From Candidatus Competibacteraceae bacterium (GTDB lineage Bacteria; Pseudomonadota; Gammaproteobacteria; Competibacterales; Competibacteraceae): DNA of 14,057 bases. A program made the position numbers and the translations under genes. The stretch covers positions 1 to 14,057 of the forward strand of contig DPWB01000010.1 of NCBI GenBank assembly GCA_003527885.1. Reading direction: 5' to 3'. Below the pieces are notes generated by a model. That model searched no databases, had not been told where the DNA came from, and saw nothing but the letters and a program-made list of their open reading frames with translations. Positions 7,420 through 14,057 of the stretch are shown one piece after another (the first letter of the stretch is position 1; each line of letters begins with the position of its first letter).

Positions 7420-8973
7420 ATGAACGATCTTGTCGAGCAAGTCCTGAGTTACTTGCGCGGGATATGGCGCAAGCGCTGGTATGCCATGGCCTTGGCGTGG
7501 CTGGTTTGTGTGATCGGCTGGATCGGGGTGCTCAAGCTTCCCGATCAGTATGAAGTTTCGGCCAAGGCGTTCGTGGACACGCAAACCATCTTGCGGCCCC
7601 TGCTGCAAGGGTTGACGGTGGAAGTCAATCCCGACACTCAGGTCGGGTTGATCATGAAAACCTTGTTGACTCGCCCGAATCTGGAACAGATCGCCCACAA
7701 AGCCGGTCTGGACAACCAGATTCAGGACTTGGAGGCGAAGGAGCGTTGGCTCGACAAGCTCCAGAACAAAATTAACTTGGTGGGCTCGGGTCGGGAGAAG
7801 GAAAATCTTTACACGATCACCTACGAGGATCGCGACCCGCAGTTCGCGAAACGGGTGGTGGAGTCGGCGCTGGCGGTTTTCGAGAGCAATTTGGTCGGCG
7901 GCAACCAACAGGATTCCGCGGCCGCCCAGCGTTTTCTCGATGAACAAATCGCCGATTACGAGGTTCGACTGCTTGAAGCCGAAGACCGGCTGAAGGCGTT
8001 CAAGCTCAAAAACGCCGGCCTGATGCCTTCGGAAGGCCAAAATTATAACGCTCGCTTGCAGCAATATGCCGGCGATCTTTCCACGGGGCGGCTGGAGCTT
8101 TCCCAAGCGGAAAACCGCCGCAACTCCTTGCAGCAGCAGATCGCCCAAGCCCTCCAGCAGCAGCTGCGCGGCGACGGCGAGGTGGTCGCCTTGCCCATCG
8201 ACCAGCGCATTCAGAGCTTGGAGCAGAACCTGGATGAACTGCTGATCAAGTTCACCGCCAAGCATCCAGATGTCAATATATTGAAACAGACCATTGCCGA
8301 TCTGAAAAAGCAGCGCGAGCAGGAGCGCCTGCGCTATGCGGCCAGTTTGGCCGAGAGCGGCAACGGCGGTTCCAGGGCGCAGAACGTCAATACCGTCTAT
8401 CAGCAACTCAAAGTCAGGCTGGCTGAGGAAGAGGCTAATGTGGCTTCGTTGCGGGTCAGGGTCGACGAGTACCAAAGGCGTTATAGAGAGCTACAGTCAC
8501 AAGTCAGCGTCTTGCCGCAGATTGAAGCCGAATTGGCGGCGCTGAACCGCGACTACGAAGGCACCCGCAAAAAATACGACGAACTGGTGTCGCGGCGCGA
8601 ATCGGTGAAATTGTCTCAAGAAGCCGAACGCTCCAAACAGGAGATCCGCTTCAAGATTCTCGATCCGCCTCGCGCGCCGCTGAAGCCGACCGGCCCCAAC
8701 CGGCTGCTGTTGATGACCGCGGTGCTGGGAGCCGGGTTGGCGGCCGGCATAGGGTTGGCTTTCCTGGTCGCACAACTCTGGCCTACCTTCGACAGCCGTT
8801 TCAGCCTGAAGCAGATCGCCGACATTCCGGTGTTTGGCAGCGTCAGCGCGGTCCTGCCGCCGGCCGTCGTCAGCCGGGAGCGCAGAATGGCGATCGTGTA
8901 TGTCGGACTGGTCGGGGTACTGGTGTTGGTTTACGCCGGCTTGATCGTGGTCGACAGAGTGGGGTTTCAATGA
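7420..8973 (+). CDS. XrtA-type polysaccharide chain-length determinant (Wzz-like, EpsF-like)
   Basis: This inner-membrane co-polymerase sets polysaccharide chain length and links polymerisation to export. It has 517 residues. The N-terminal Wzz domain contains TM1 (about 21-38) and the family stretch KLPDQYEVSAKAFVDTQTIL. A long periplasmic region (about 160-410) is rich in Gln, Glu and Leu heptads and should form extended coiled coils. A GNVR-like segment lies at about 375-399 (LNRDYEGTRKKYDELVSRRE). The proline-rich DPPRAPLKPTGPNR (415-428) precedes TM2 (about 428-450), as in Wzz proteins, and TM3 lies at about 490-511. The third TM and size fit the exosortase-associated subfamily (TIGR03007 from memory). 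It has no fused kinase; the tyrosine kinase is encoded by the next gene, 31 nt on. A weak AAGAGAA about 8 nt before ATG serves as ribosome binding site. Confidence 0.94.
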   Translation: MNDLVEQVLSYLRGIWRKRWYAMALAWLVCVIGWIGVLKLPDQYEVSAKAFVDTQTILRPLLQGLTVEVNPDTQVGLIMKTLLTRPNLEQIAHKAGLDNQIQDLEAKERWLDKLQNKINLVGSGREKENLYTITYEDRDPQFAKRVVESALAVFESNLVGGNQQDSAAAQRFLDEQIADYEVRLLEAEDRLKAFKLKNAGLMPSEGQNYNARLQQYAGDLSTGRLELSQAENRRNSLQQQIAQALQQQLRGDGEVVALPIDQRIQSLEQNLDELLIKFTAKHPDVNILKQTIADLKKQREQERLRYAASLAESGNGGSRAQNVNTVYQQLKVRLAEEEANVASLRVRVDEYQRRYRELQSQVSVLPQIEAELAALNRDYEGTRKKYDELVSRRESVKLSQEAERSKQEIRFKILDPPRAPLKPTGPNRLLLMTAVLGAGLAAGIGLAFLVAQLWPTFDSRFSLKQIADIPVFGSVSAVLPPAVVSRERRMAIVYVGLVGVLVLVYAGLIVVDRVGFQ

Positions 8974-9004
8974 CCGCGAGCGGCGGGTGGTAGGGAGCAG
9001 GATG

Positions 9005-9937
9005 ATGGACAGTATTGAAAAAGCCATGTTCGGCCGGTCGCTGGCTCCAGGCGCGAGCGCGCCGCCCGTCGTGCGCCCATCGGTCGCCGGTCAGGGAGAC
9101 AGCATCGAAAGAACCGCCGGGTTGACCAAGGAGCAGACTGTCGTTCGCGTTTCCGAGGCGGCGGCCAACAAGCGAACCCAGCGCTCGGTGACGCTGGATA
9201 TGGAACGGATGCGCGCGGCGGGTTTGTTGGTTGTGGATGCCCAACGCAGCCGGACCAAGGAAGAGTATCGTCACATCAAACGGACATTGCTGATGAACAT
9301 GGATGGTAAAGGCGCGACCATCGCCAAACATCCGAATCTGGTGGGAATAACCAGTGCTCGTCCCGGCGAGGGCAAAACGTTTACCGCGTGCAATCTGGCC
9401 TTGAGCATCGCGACCGAACGCAACCGCACGGTTTTGCTGGTGGATGCCGATATCCTTAGACCCTCGATCAACAAGACCCTGGGGTTTGAGGCCGAACAGG
9501 GATTGGTGGATTTTTTAATCGATGACCGGCTGGATTTGGCGGATGTGCTGGTCAATACCAACATTCCCGCGTTGACCGTTTTGCCGGCGGGGGGCGCCCA
9601 CCATTTGTCGGCGGAATTGCTGGCGAGCGAAAACATGCGGCGCTTGACCTCGGAGATGAGCCAGCGCTATCCCGACCGGATCATTATTTTCGATGCGCCT
9701 CCCTTGCTGGCGACGACCGAGGCCAGCATCCTGGCCAGCTTGATGGGCCAAGTCATCATGGTGGTCGAGGCCGATAAAACCCTGCAATCCCAGGTGAAAG
9801 ACGCCTTGTCCATGCTAAATTCCGATCAGATCGTCGGATTCGTGCTGAACAAAACCCGCGAGGTTTTCGGTTCGAAGTACCGTACTTACGATTATGGTTA
9901 CCAGTACAGTCGCGGTAGCGGAGAGGAAGGCCGATAA
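9005..9937 (+). CDS. XrtA-associated tyrosine autokinase (BY-kinase, EpsG-like)
   Basis: This is a bacterial tyrosine kinase of the CpsD/Wzc-cytoplasmic-domain type that should act with the chain-length protein encoded just upstream, cycling its phosphorylation to control polymer assembly. It has 310 residues from ATG 9005. Residues 1-80 are a variable linker beginning MDSIEKAM. Then come EEYRHIKR, Walker A SARPGEGKT (117-125), Walker A' VLLVDADILRPS (143-154) and Walker B IIIFDAPPLL (226-235). The C-terminus carries a tyrosine cluster, KYRTYDYGYQY (291-301, five Tyr), the expected autophosphorylation tail. The start is chosen because GGGAG at 8993-8997 lies 7 nt before this ATG. ATG 9002 (spacing 4) and GTG 8987 are in-frame alternatives. 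The pattern fits TIGR03018 from memory. A small inverted repeat spans its stop codon. Confidence 0.92.
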   Translation: MDSIEKAMFGRSLAPGASAPPVVRPSVAGQGDSIERTAGLTKEQTVVRVSEAAANKRTQRSVTLDMERMRAAGLLVVDAQRSRTKEEYRHIKRTLLMNMDGKGATIAKHPNLVGITSARPGEGKTFTACNLALSIATERNRTVLLVDADILRPSINKTLGFEAEQGLVDFLIDDRLDLADVLVNTNIPALTVLPAGGAHHLSAELLASENMRRLTSEMSQRYPDRIIIFDAPPLLATTEASILASLMGQVIMVVEADKTLQSQVKDALSMLNSDQIVGFVLNKTREVFGSKYRTYDYGYQYSRGSGEEGR

Positions 9938-9951
9938 CCGCTGGGGTTATC
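9933..9951 (+). other. Small hairpin at the kinase stop codon, upstream of the barrel-gene RBS
   Basis: GATAACC (9933-9939) and GGTTATC (9945-9951) are perfect inverted repeats of 7 bp around a 5-nt loop. The left arm includes the kinase stop codon TAA (9935-9937). No T tract follows, so it is unlikely to be a terminator. Placed inside the operon 7 nt before a strong Shine-Dalgarno, it could affect mRNA stability or translation of the next gene. Function is inference; a 7-bp stem can also arise by chance. Confidence 0.4.
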
Positions 9952-9958
9952 CGGTCTT

Positions 9959-9965
9959 GGAGGAG
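9959..9965 (+). promoter_or_regulatory. Strong ribosome binding site of the outer-membrane barrel gene
   Basis: GGAGGAG lies 4 nt (6 nt from its GGAGG core) before the ATG at 9970. It is the best Shine-Dalgarno match in the cluster and fixes that start. It contrasts with the absence of any such sequence before the following ATPase gene. Confidence 0.7.
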
Positions 9966-9969
9966 AAAC

Positions 9970-11718
9970 ATGAATTTCGCGAGCCGCGTGCACACGACCG
10001 AAGGACACCGGGGCCTCAAGCTGAGCCAAGCTTTATTGGCGGCAGCGCTGGCGGTGGGCTGCGGGTGGGCGCAGGCCCAAGAAGCCGATAATAGAGCCGG
10101 AGAGTGGCGCATCACGCCGCGCATCAGTCTCGGTTCCACCTATTCGGACAATATCGGGCTGGCCCCCGCGGATAACGCCGAGCACGATCTCATCTTCCAG
10201 GTGGATCCGGGCCTGAGCGTGCGCAAGCGGGGAGGGCGGCTCGACCTGCGGCTCGATTACACGGCCCAAGGGCTGCTGTACACCAACAACGGCGACGCCA
10301 GCACGGTCAATAACGAGCTACAGGCGTTTGGGACCGCCGAGCTTTTGCAGAAAAACCTGTTTTTGGATGCCTATGGCTTGATCTCGCAAGTGGCCGTCAG
10401 TTCGGACGGGCGAACCGATGCCGGCAACTTGGGGTCGAGCGGTGGGGTTCCCTCCGGTTTGTCCGTCTTCAGCAATTTTGATTTGGGGCTGCCGGGTGGG
10501 AGGGATTTGTTCAATCCGCTGAGCATTTTCAACGATATTGCGCTGACCGACAACCAAGCGACCGGTTATCGTTTCGGCGTCAGCCCCTACTGGCGCCAGA
10601 ATCTGGGAGGTTGGGCCGATGTCTTGCTGCGCTATCGCTACGATACGGTGTTCTACGACGAAGAAAGCAGCGTCGACCCACAACAGCCGGGCGTCAGAAC
10701 CACGACCGGCGACAGCCAGACCAATACGGTCGAACTGAATCTGACCAGCGGCCGTCAGTCCAGCAAGGTACGTTGGAATGTCGCTTATTTTTACCAGCAA
10801 GAACAGCAAGATAATCAAGGAATCGTCATCAACGGTGCCGCCCATGGCGACGACAAGCGAGAACACGCCACCGCCCAGCTGAACTATCAGCTCGACAAAG
10901 AGTGGGCTTTGCTGGGTGAGGCGGGCTACGAAAACAATCGGGTCACGGGTTTCGAAAATAGCCCTGATGGCACCTATTGGGGTTTGGGGGCGGTCTGGAC
11001 GCCCAGCCGTTTCTTGGAAGTCAAAGGGTTGTACGGGCCGGATGTCAACGAGCTATCCGGGCGCTGGAATCCATCCACCCGGACCAACTTGCAGATCAGC
11101 CGGCGCGAGCAGGATTTTGGGGTCGATCCGGGCGTGCGCTGGCAGGGCTTGTTCAATCACCGGACCCGCTCCAGCGTGTGGTCGCTGGCGTATACCGATG
11201 AGGTGACCAACGAGCGGCAACTGTTCGGCAACGGTTTGCTCGGGGTGGGTCCAGATGGCCAACCGTTGCCCTTGGCCGATCAGGGTCAGGCCGTGGCCAC
11301 CGAAGGGCCATTCGGGCTGAGCAACCGCAATTTCCGGCGCAAGCGGCTCGATGCGGGCATGACCTACCGGCGCGGTTCGACCGACTGGTCGTTCAATGCG
11401 TTTAACGAGGATCGGGCCGGTCAAACCGCCGCGGACGACGAAAGGGTTTATGGGGCCGGCGCGCTGTGGACGTGGCGGTTCGCGCCCCGTACCGCTTCCT
11501 TTATCGGGACGGGCTGGGAGCGCGATGAGTTGGGTGAAAACCAACAAGGCCAGGCTCAGAATAACGAGTATTGGGTGTCGGTGGTTGGGTTGGCGCGGGC
11601 GTTCACGCCCGATTCTGGCGGTTTGATCAGCTATCGCTACTACGAGAACGACGCCGATCCCGCCGAGCGAGGTTTTCGTGAGAACCGGCTTAATATTCGC
11701 TTTAATATGAAATTTTAA
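9970..11718 (+). CDS. PEP-CTERM/XrtA system-associated outer-membrane beta-barrel protein
   Basis: This 582-residue protein is a predicted outer-membrane beta-barrel that sits in exosortase A exopolysaccharide loci (TIGR03016-like, from memory); its exact role is not established. The signal peptide is unusually offset: about 16 polar residues precede the hydrophobic core (18-33), and AQA (34-36) marks a signal peptidase I site. C31 within LAVGC loosely resembles a lipobox, but the AQA site fits better. The mature N-terminus carries the family-like WRITPRISLGSTYSDNIGLA. The rest is alternating amphipathic strands rich in Tyr, Trp, Arg and Asn (for example YRFGVSPYWRQNL, WSLAYTDEVTNERQLFG). The last residues NIRFNMKF end in the Phe required for BAM recognition. 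A strong GGAGGAG precedes ATG 9970. It may help conduct or anchor polymer at the outer membrane alongside the export lipoprotein, but that is inference. Confidence 0.88.
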   Translation: MNFASRVHTTEGHRGLKLSQALLAAALAVGCGWAQAQEADNRAGEWRITPRISLGSTYSDNIGLAPADNAEHDLIFQVDPGLSVRKRGGRLDLRLDYTAQGLLYTNNGDASTVNNELQAFGTAELLQKNLFLDAYGLISQVAVSSDGRTDAGNLGSSGGVPSGLSVFSNFDLGLPGGRDLFNPLSIFNDIALTDNQATGYRFGVSPYWRQNLGGWADVLLRYRYDTVFYDEESSVDPQQPGVRTTTGDSQTNTVELNLTSGRQSSKVRWNVAYFYQQEQQDNQGIVINGAAHGDDKREHATAQLNYQLDKEWALLGEAGYENNRVTGFENSPDGTYWGLGAVWTPSRFLEVKGLYGPDVNELSGRWNPSTRTNLQISRREQDFGVDPGVRWQGLFNHRTRSSVWSLAYTDEVTNERQLFGNGLLGVGPDGQPLPLADQGQAVATEGPFGLSNRNFRRKRLDAGMTYRRGSTDWSFNAFNEDRAGQTAADDERVYGAGALWTWRFAPRTASFIGTGWERDELGENQQGQAQNNEYWVSVVGLARAFTPDSGGLISYRYYENDADPAERGFRENRLNIRFNMKF

Positions 11719-11725
11719 ACCCTAA

Positions 11726-12823
11726 ATGTATATCGATTATTACGGTTTCAGCACCAAGCCTTTCCAGCTGAGCCCCGATCCGCGGTTTTTCTTCGGCAGT
11801 CGCGTTCACACGCGGGCGTTGGCCTATTTGCGCTACGGGTTGAGCCAGGGCGAGGGCTTCATCGTCATCACCGGCGGCATCGGGACGGGCAAAACCACCC
11901 TGGTGAAGAATCTTTTTCAAGAGCTCGATCCGAGCCATGTCGTCGCCGCGCAACTGGTCACCACGCAGTTGGAGGCCGACGAGCTGCTGCGCAGCGTCGT
12001 GGCTTCTTTCGGTTTGCCCTACGAGGAAATGGGCAAAGCGGTCTTGCTCAAACATTTCGAGGATTTTCTGCGCGGTCATGCCCGACAGGGCCGGCGCGTG
12101 TTGCTGGTGGTCGATGAGGCGCAGAATCTACCGGCCAGATCGCTGGAAGAACTGCGGATGCTATCGAATTTCCAGGTTGGTGAAACACCTTTGCTGCAGA
12201 GCTTTCTGCTAGGCCAGGAAGAATTCCGCTTCACCTTGCAGGAGCCGGGCATGGAGCAACTGCGGCAGCGGGTGATCGCGTCCAGCCATCTCACGCCGCT
12301 CAGCCAGGAGGAGACGCGGGACTATATCGAGCACCGGTTGCGCGTGGTCGGTTGGGAAGGGTGGAAACCGACGTTTGTCGAAGACGCCTACGCCGCCATC
12401 TACCGGTTTACTCAGGGTGTGCCGCGTCTGATCAACGTTTTTTGTGATCGGTTGTTGTTGTACGGCTTTTTGGAAGAATTGAATGAGTTTTCGGTGGCCG
12501 CCGTCGAATCGGTCGGCCAGGAATTGAACCAGGGCGGTGGCGAGGGTGGCGTCCAAAAGTCAGGCGGCGGTAGCCGTTCGTTGATGCGGGTGAGCCATGC
12601 CATGGAGCAGCGCTTGGGTGAATTGGAAAATGCCATGGAGTCGCTCATCAAACACCCTGAATGGCAGGATGCCCAGTTGGAGCGGATGGAGCGGCGTATC
12701 GTGCAACTGGAGCCGGCGGTGCGAGTCATCAGGCGACAGCTTGCCGAGGTGATGCGGCGGATGGATGATCGGTTGGGGGATGATGACACCAGCATCGTCA
12801 GCGCCGAAAATAGCGAAGATTAA
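11726..12823 (+). CDS. XrtA/PEP-CTERM-associated AAA ATPase (ExeA-like) with C-terminal coiled coil
   Basis: This 365-residue cytoplasmic ATPase resembles ExeA/GspA-type AAA+ proteins and the exosortase-associated ATPase family (TIGR03015, from memory). It starts MYIDYYGFSTKPFQLSPDPRFFF, the family's hallmark opening. Motifs are Walker A GGIGTGKTT (50-58), Walker B VLLVVDEAQN (125-134), a putative arginine finger region LRQRV (179-183) and sensor-2-like GVPRLINVFCDR (231-242). After the AAA core a Gly/Ser-rich linker (269-284) leads to a charged helical tail (about 288-350: AMEQRLGELENAMESLIKH, then MERRIVQLE), probably a coiled coil for oligomerisation or partner binding. Only 7 nt separate it from the barrel gene stop. 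No Shine-Dalgarno is visible, so translation may depend on coupling. It is the last gene of the cluster here, whereas related loci continue with deacetylase, FemAB-like and exosortase genes. Confidence 0.91.
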   Translation: MYIDYYGFSTKPFQLSPDPRFFFGSRVHTRALAYLRYGLSQGEGFIVITGGIGTGKTTLVKNLFQELDPSHVVAAQLVTTQLEADELLRSVVASFGLPYEEMGKAVLLKHFEDFLRGHARQGRRVLLVVDEAQNLPARSLEELRMLSNFQVGETPLLQSFLLGQEEFRFTLQEPGMEQLRQRVIASSHLTPLSQEETRDYIEHRLRVVGWEGWKPTFVEDAYAAIYRFTQGVPRLINVFCDRLLLYGFLEELNEFSVAAVESVGQELNQGGGEGGVQKSGGGSRSLMRVSHAMEQRLGELENAMESLIKHPEWQDAQLERMERRIVQLEPAVRVIRRQLAEVMRRMDDRLGDDDTSIVSAENSED

Positions 12824-12868
12824 ACCTTTGCCGGACTTTTTTCTGAGGCCTGCGAACTCCGATCCTTG

Positions 12869-12896
12869 GCGGAGGCGGCCCGTCGGCCGCCTCCGC
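12869..12896. terminator. Perfect 12-bp hairpin between convergent genes, possible bidirectional terminator
   Basis: GCGGAGGCGGCC (12869-12880) pairs perfectly with GGCCGCCTCCGC (12885-12896) around a CGTC tetraloop, a very stable GC-only stem. It lies 45 bp after the ATPase stop and 24 bp after the CoA-transferase stop, the only structure in the 97-bp gap between these convergent genes, so it probably ends both transcripts. No U tract follows on either strand; only a weak GATTTTA appears 11 nt further on the plus side. A six-T run at 12837-12842 lies upstream of the stem on the plus strand, not after it. It could instead be a repeated extragenic palindrome. Confidence 0.55.
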
Positions 12897-12920
12897 ATGA
12901 ATCCGCGATTTTAGTAATCC

Positions 12921-14057
12921 TCAAGTTCCCTTCGCCGGATTGAGCCGCGCGGCGGCTTCGGCGGCGGTTTCGTAGATGTGCGGCGTGAGGTCGTGCTCGC
13001 GCAACGCATCTCCCAACCGGGCGCGCAGAAAAGCGCTGGTGGTGTAGCGGGTCACGCCGACGTAATAGTGTTCCACCAGATCGCCAACCAGCTCCATGTA
13101 CTCCTGCACCAGCTCCGGCACGATCGAAAAATTGTCGTAATTGACGATGGCAAAGACTTTTTTGCCGAGCGGTTTGAGCTTGTCGGTCACCGCCGTCTGG
13201 ATGCGCTCGATATCCCCCCGCTGGCGGATCGCCAATCCCTCGAAATTGATAAAGAACAGATTCTTGGCCGGATCGTAGGACAGTCGCTGGTCGAGTGGTT
13301 GCACCAACAGGATGTCGCGTAGCCCCATCGGCCCCTCGCCGAAAATCCGCGCGTCCATGAGCCGAAGCTGCGGGCTGACGCGCGGCTGGAAGGTCATCCG
13401 CGCCAGCACGTCTCGCTCCAGGTCGATGCCGGGAGCGATTTCGATCAGTTCCGGCCCGTCGGCGGTCAGGCGAAACACCGCCCGTTCGGTGACATACAGC
13501 ACCGGCTGGTTGCGCTGGCTGGCCACCACGCCGCTGAAGGTGCGGTGTTCGACCTGTTCGATGAACTTGGGGGTCTCGCCCTCTTGCAGGATGCGCAACT
13601 GGCCCTGTTCCACCGCAATTTTCAGCTTTCCGGCGGTAAAGGTGCCGGCGAACACCACTTTCCGCGAGTTTTGGCTGATGTTGATGAAGCCGCCCGCACC
13701 GGCGATCTTGGTCCCGAACTTCGAAACGTTCAGGTTGCCCTGCGCATCCACTTGCGCCAGCCCCAGCACCGTCAAATCCAGCCCGCCGCCATCGTAGAAA
13801 TCAAATTGGTTGGGCTGATCGATGATGGCTTGCACGTTGGTCGAGGCGCCGAAGTCCAAACCACCCGCCGGAATTCCGCCGACCACGCCCGGCTCGGCGG
13901 TCATGGTCAGCAGATCGATGATTTTTTCCTCGGCGGCGACATTGGCCACACTTTCCGGCACCCCGATACCCAGATTGACGATAGCGTTCAGCGGTAATTC
14001 AAAGGCCGCGCGCCGGGCGATGATTTTGCGCTCGCTCATCGGGATCGATGGGATGGA
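12921..14057 (-). CDS. Acetate/propionate CoA-transferase, catalytic (beta) half, 5' end cut by window
   Basis: This is a family I CoA-transferase (propionate/acetate:CoA or 3-oxoacid type) that swaps CoA between short-chain acyl-CoA and a free acid through a glutamyl-CoA intermediate. The visible part opens [14 protein letters not shown], then [15 protein letters not shown] (oxyanion-type GxGxP), then [14 protein letters not shown], whose Glu (residue 49 from ATG 14037-14039) is the expected catalytic glutamate. Further on are [31 protein letters not shown] and a C-terminal region of about 150 residues ([10 protein letters not shown] to [19 protein letters not shown]) as in full-length propionate CoA-transferases such as E. 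coli YdiF. The ATG at 14037-14039 gives 372 residues, but the frame stays open to the window edge (residues SIPSIP precede it) and no Shine-Dalgarno is present. I therefore read it as the C-terminal part of a roughly 520-residue fused alpha-beta enzyme. It is convergent with, and functionally unrelated to, the exopolysaccharide genes. Confidence 0.87.
   Translation of the reverse strand, partial: SIPSIPMSERKIIARRAAFELPLNAIVNLGIGVPESVANVAAEEKIIDLLTMTAEPGVVGGIPAGGLDFGASTNVQAIIDQPNQFDFYDGGGLDLTVLGLAQVDAQGNLNVSKFGTKIAGAGGFINISQNSRKVVFAGTFTAGKLKIAVEQGQLRILQEGETPKFIEQVEHRTFSGVVASQRNQPVLYVTERAVFRLTADGPELIEIAPGIDLERDVLARMTFQPRVSPQLRLMDARIFGEGPMGLRDILLVQPLDQRLSYDPAKNLFFINFEGLAIRQRGDIERIQTAVTDKLKPLGKKVFAIVNYDNFSIVPELVQEYMELVGDLVEHYYVGVTRYTTSAFLRARLGDALREHDLTPHIYETAAEAAARLNPAKGT

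Noticed and set aside
6964..8475. 503-codon minus strand open frame opposite the export and chain-length genes
   Set aside because: It spans two well-supported + strand genes and the gap between them. Its protein is a Leu/Gln/Asp/His-rich antisense translation without any recognisable motif. Long antisense frames are expected at this GC content.
10052..10064. Lipobox-like LAVGC in the signal peptide of the barrel protein
   Set aside because: The -3 position is Ala, and a better signal peptidase I site (AQA) follows 3 residues later. A C-terminal Phe barrel is not expected to be lipid-anchored.
12831..12850. T-run at 12837-12842 as an intrinsic terminator of the exopolysaccharide cluster
   Set aside because: No inverted repeat precedes the T run; the only strong stem comes after it, so the canonical order is wrong.
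1..14057. tRNA, rRNA, CRISPR arrays, insertion sequences, integrases or att sites
   Set aside because: Reading both strands showed no cloverleaf-like sequence in the short gaps, no repeat-spacer array, and no transposase or integrase motifs. Nearly all sequence is explained by protein genes.

Overview
The window looks like chromosomal DNA from a GC-rich proteobacterium. The RNase R and RlmB sequences, and their adjacency, point to a gammaproteobacterium. The exopolysaccharide genes are of the type found in environmental, biofilm- or floc-forming lineages. Genus cannot be settled from the sequence alone. Coding density is very high: the largest gap is 225 bp, and both ends of the window cut through genes.

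Layout, left to right. (1) Positions 1-2121 (+): the 3' part of rnr (RNase R), then rlmB (23S rRNA Gm2251 methyltransferase), an RNA-metabolism pair 5 nt apart. (2) Positions 2111-6474 (-): a tightly coupled three-gene operon, transcribed ATPase -> 10-TM FtsX/MacB-type permease -> lipocalin-like/AttH (CrtC-fold) protein. It resembles Agrobacterium AttEFGH-type systems and probably moves a lipid-like or other hydrophobic compound out of the inner membrane. Its 3' end overlaps the 3' end of rlmB by 11 bp. (3) Positions 6475-6699: a divergent intergenic region, the only sizeable non-coding stretch. It is AT-rich near the ABC side and carries three 11-bp direct repeats in exact helical phase. (4) Positions 6700-12823 (+): five genes forming the front half of an XrtA (exosortase A)/PEP-CTERM-type exopolysaccharide locus in its usual order: Wza/GumB-like export lipoprotein, Wzz-like chain-length determinant, tyrosine autokinase, outer-membrane beta-barrel, ExeA-like AAA ATPase. 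(5) Positions 12824-12920: a perfect 12-bp-stem hairpin between convergent genes. (6) Positions 12921-14057 (-): the catalytic half of a propionate/acetate-type CoA-transferase, cut by the window edge.

How the genes work together. The five + strand genes supply the envelope-spanning export and length-control apparatus of a polysaccharide secretion system: outer-membrane portal, inner-membrane polymerisation regulator, the kinase that acts on it, a barrel protein and a cytoplasmic ATPase. The sugar-assembly genes, the deacetylase and FemAB-like genes and the exosortase that normally follow are absent. The hairpin and a metabolic gene follow instead, so the locus appears split. The divergent ABC/lipocalin operon shares the promoter region and may belong to the same envelope programme, but that is inference. 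The most notable unexplained signal is the phased 11-bp repeat array at 6524-6556.
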